DNA of 64,000 nucleotides, taken from assembly GCF_024169925.1 (NCBI RefSeq), contig NZ_JALJXF010000001.1:812001-876000 (forward strand). Reading direction: 5' to 3'. The translations under genes were made by a program, and so were the position numbers. Positions 62,508-64,000 of this stretch are shown here, piece by piece (the first letter of the stretch is position 1; each line of letters starts with the position of its first letter). The DNA is from Methylorubrum extorquens (GTDB lineage Bacteria > Pseudomonadota > Alphaproteobacteria > Rhizobiales > Beijerinckiaceae). The notes under the pieces are model-generated. The model was given only the letters and a program-made list of their open reading frames with translations, made no database searches and was not told the origin of the DNA.

Positions 62508-62821
62508 TGGGAGAGGGGGCGGACATGGCCTGGATCGGCAAGACGGTCGTCGAGGTGCCTTGCACCGTCGAGATCGAACAGACGCCGGAGAGCCTGCACG
62601 CGCATGTGACGCTGGATGGCGGGTTCGAGATCGAGCCCGGCGATGAGGTCCAGGTTCACGATGCGCCGACCGAGGTGCCCTATGGCGAGCGCATCACCGT
62701 GCGCCGCACCGCCACCGTGACCCGCGCGGGCCGGCTGGAGCGGGCCTGGACCAAGCTGATCGCCCATCTCGAGCTGACCGAGCTCTACGAGGTGAGCTTT
62801 TCCGAACGGAGGAAGCTGTGA
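62507..62821 (+). CDS. Conserved-looking small protein between puhC and acsF
   Basis: 104 residues, start ATG 62507 (overlap TGATG) or ATG 62525. No membrane helix. The sequence [20 protein letters not shown], then [20 protein letters not shown] and [20 protein letters not shown] is beta-rich and acidic in the middle. The stop is overlapped by the acsF GTG. The strict coupling to puhC and acsF indicates a role in cyclase or reaction-centre assembly, but no function is known to me for this protein. Confidence 0.7.
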   Translation: MGEGADMAWIGKTVVEVPCTVEIEQTPESLHAHVTLDGGFEIEPGDEVQVHDAPTEVPYGERITVRRTATVTRAGRLERAWTKLIAHLELTELYEVSFSERRKL

Positions 62822-63912
62822 ACGCCAACGTCCAGCCCCAAGCCGCTGCGGGAGTGCCCCTCCCGCGCCAGCCGCTCAACGAATCGACGAAAAGCGCGCA
62901 ACAGACGACGTTCCTGAGCCCGCGCTTCTACACCACGGATTTCGACGAGCTCGACCGCACCGATGTCGAGCCCGTGCGCCGCGAGTGGGATATCCTGATC
63001 GAGGAGCTGCGCTCGGACCCGAACAAGCGCCATTTCGTGCGCAACGAGGAGTTCGACTGCGACCTCGCCGACATGGACCCGGAGCTGCGCAAGGAGTTCC
63101 TCGACTTCCTCGTATCCTCGATCACGGCCGAGTTCTCGGGCTGCGTGCTCTACGCGGAGATGCGCAAGCGCGCGAAGAACAAGGACATCAAGGAGCTGTT
63201 CGGCTTCATGAGCCGTGACGAGGCGCGGCACGCCGGCTTCATCAACGACACGCTGAAGGACTTCGGCGTCGGCGTCGATCTCGGCTTCCTGACGAAGGCG
63301 AAGAAGTACACCTTCTTCAAGCCGAAGTTCATCTTCTACGCGACCTACCTCTCGGAGAAGATCGGCTACGCCCGCTACATCACTATCTATCGCGAGCTGG
63401 AGCGGCATCCGGAACGGCGCATCCACCCGATCTTCAAGTGGTTCGAGAAGTGGTGCAACGACGAGTTCCGCCACGGCGAGGCGTTCGCGCTGCTCATGCG
63501 CGCCAACCCGCGGCTGACGACGGGCGTCAACCGCTACTGGATCCGCTTCTTCCTGCTGGCGGTGTTCGCGACGATGTATGTCCGTGACCATTGCCGCCCG
63601 GCCTTTCACAAGGCGCTCGGGGTCGATCCAACCGACTACGACTTCAAGGTCTTCCGGATCACCTCCGAGATCTCGAAGCAGACCTTCCCGATCACCCTCG
63701 ACCTCGACGATCCACGCTTCAAGGCGGGCCTCGACCGCCTCCTGGTCTGCGCCGACAAGATCGCCGCCGCCAAGGCGGAAGGGGGCTTGTCGGGCCGGCT
63801 GAAGCACGGTGCCCAGACCGTCGTCGCCGCCGTGACCTTCGCCCGGCTCTACCTGCTGCCGGTCAAGCAGAACGCGATGCCCGCCGACATCCGCCTCGAT
63901 CCGGTCTGGTAG
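62818..63912 (+). CDS. acsF: Aerobic Mg-protoporphyrin IX monomethyl ester cyclase
   Basis: 364 residues, GTG start overlapping the preceding stop. Di-iron carboxylate protein: [20 protein letters not shown], then [20 protein letters not shown] (ExxH) and [18 protein letters not shown] (second ExxH), plus an opening [20 protein letters not shown] conserved in AcsF. It uses O2 to build the fifth ring of protochlorophyllide, so pigment synthesis here is compatible with aerobic life. The anaerobic counterpart bchE is not in the window. Confidence 0.97.
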   Translation: MNANVQPQAAAGVPLPRQPLNESTKSAQQTTFLSPRFYTTDFDELDRTDVEPVRREWDILIEELRSDPNKRHFVRNEEFDCDLADMDPELRKEFLDFLVSSITAEFSGCVLYAEMRKRAKNKDIKELFGFMSRDEARHAGFINDTLKDFGVGVDLGFLTKAKKYTFFKPKFIFYATYLSEKIGYARYITIYRELERHPERRIHPIFKWFEKWCNDEFRHGEAFALLMRANPRLTTGVNRYWIRFFLLAVFATMYVRDHCRPAFHKALGVDPTDYDFKVFRITSEISKQTFPITLDLDDPRFKAGLDRLLVCADKIAAAKAEGGLSGRLKHGAQTVVAAVTFARLYLLPVKQNAMPADIRLDPVW

Positions 63913-63913
63913 C

Positions 63914-64000
63914 ATGGGCGTCTACGCCGCTCCGGCGCTCTACGCCGTCCTGCTGTGGTGGTCGGCCACCGGGCTGGTGCTGGTGCTCCAGCACCTGCCG
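63914..64000 (+). CDS. puhE: PuhE-like photosynthetic complex assembly protein, N-terminal part
   Basis: 29 residues to the right edge (MGVYAAPALYAVLLWWSATG, LVLVLQHLP). It begins one base after the acsF stop. The hydrophobic opening with ALYA-LLWW-STGLVL matches the first membrane helix of PuhE, which follows acsF in Rhodobacter and relatives. Only this fragment is visible. Confidence 0.8.
   Translation, partial: MGVYAAPALYAVLLWWSATGLVLVLQHLP

Overview
The window looks like a chromosome segment of a pink-pigmented methylotroph of the Methylobacterium/Methylorubrum type (Rhizobiales). It is GC-rich. It carries half of a bacteriochlorophyll a photosynthesis gene cluster with the acsF oxygen-dependent cyclase, beta-barrel proteins of the alphaproteobacterial Omp25/31 type, ndvA, a pal-cpoB-tilS-ftsH-glmM block, and sites matching the CtrA and PpsR consensus sequences. 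The genus is inferred from gene content and gene order; no 16S gene is present.

Layout. (1) 1-8.2 kb: the tail of a GntR/FCD regulator, then a divergent pair. An NTF2-like gene points left. A five-gene operon points right: periplasmic binding protein, LivH-type permease, a LivM-LivG-LivF triple fusion, a polysaccharide-deacetylase-fold amidohydrolase and a gamma-glutamyltransferase-like enzyme. It reads as an import and amide-bond-cleavage system for an unidentified nitrogen compound. (2) 8.4-14.8 kb: a decayed genomic island at the 3' end of tRNA-Lys(CTT). It holds an integrase remnant, a truncated excisionase-like gene, a fragment of a phage/plasmid polyvalent metalloprotease-like protein, IS5-family elements (one complete) and two AT-richer methyltransferase genes. 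(3) 15-31 kb: hemC; a divergent GSCFA/WcbI pair linked to surface glycans; a divergent response regulator/Hpt pair sharing a perfect CtrA motif; the pal-cpoB-tilS-ftsH-TSUP-glmM block; three outer-membrane beta-barrel genes, the first with a CtrA motif upstream; and an HNH nuclease. (4) 31-43 kb: a large MscS-family channel, a CAP-domain lipoprotein, a MotA/MotB stator pair, the NdvA glucan exporter, a pgl-gnd operon and an orphan triheme cytochrome c.

(5) 43-64 kb: the photosynthesis cluster. Leftward genes are ppaA/aerR, ppsR, bchG, a PucC-family gene, bchP, tspO and a small membrane protein. Rightward genes are bchFNBHLM, lhaA, puhABC, a 104-aa unknown, acsF and the start of puhE. Most neighbours overlap by 1-4 nt, so translational coupling is likely. 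A consensus PpsR site (TGT-N12-ACA) lies before bchG and a near-consensus one before bchF. Both overlap a TTGACA -35 box, consistent with repression of both arms by the ppsR product, modulated by the B12-domain PpaA/AerR protein encoded next to it.

A dispersed intergenic repeat appears five times, each time just after the stop codon of a gene, in two orientations and in a long and a short form. It is one of the most distinctive unexplained features of the window.
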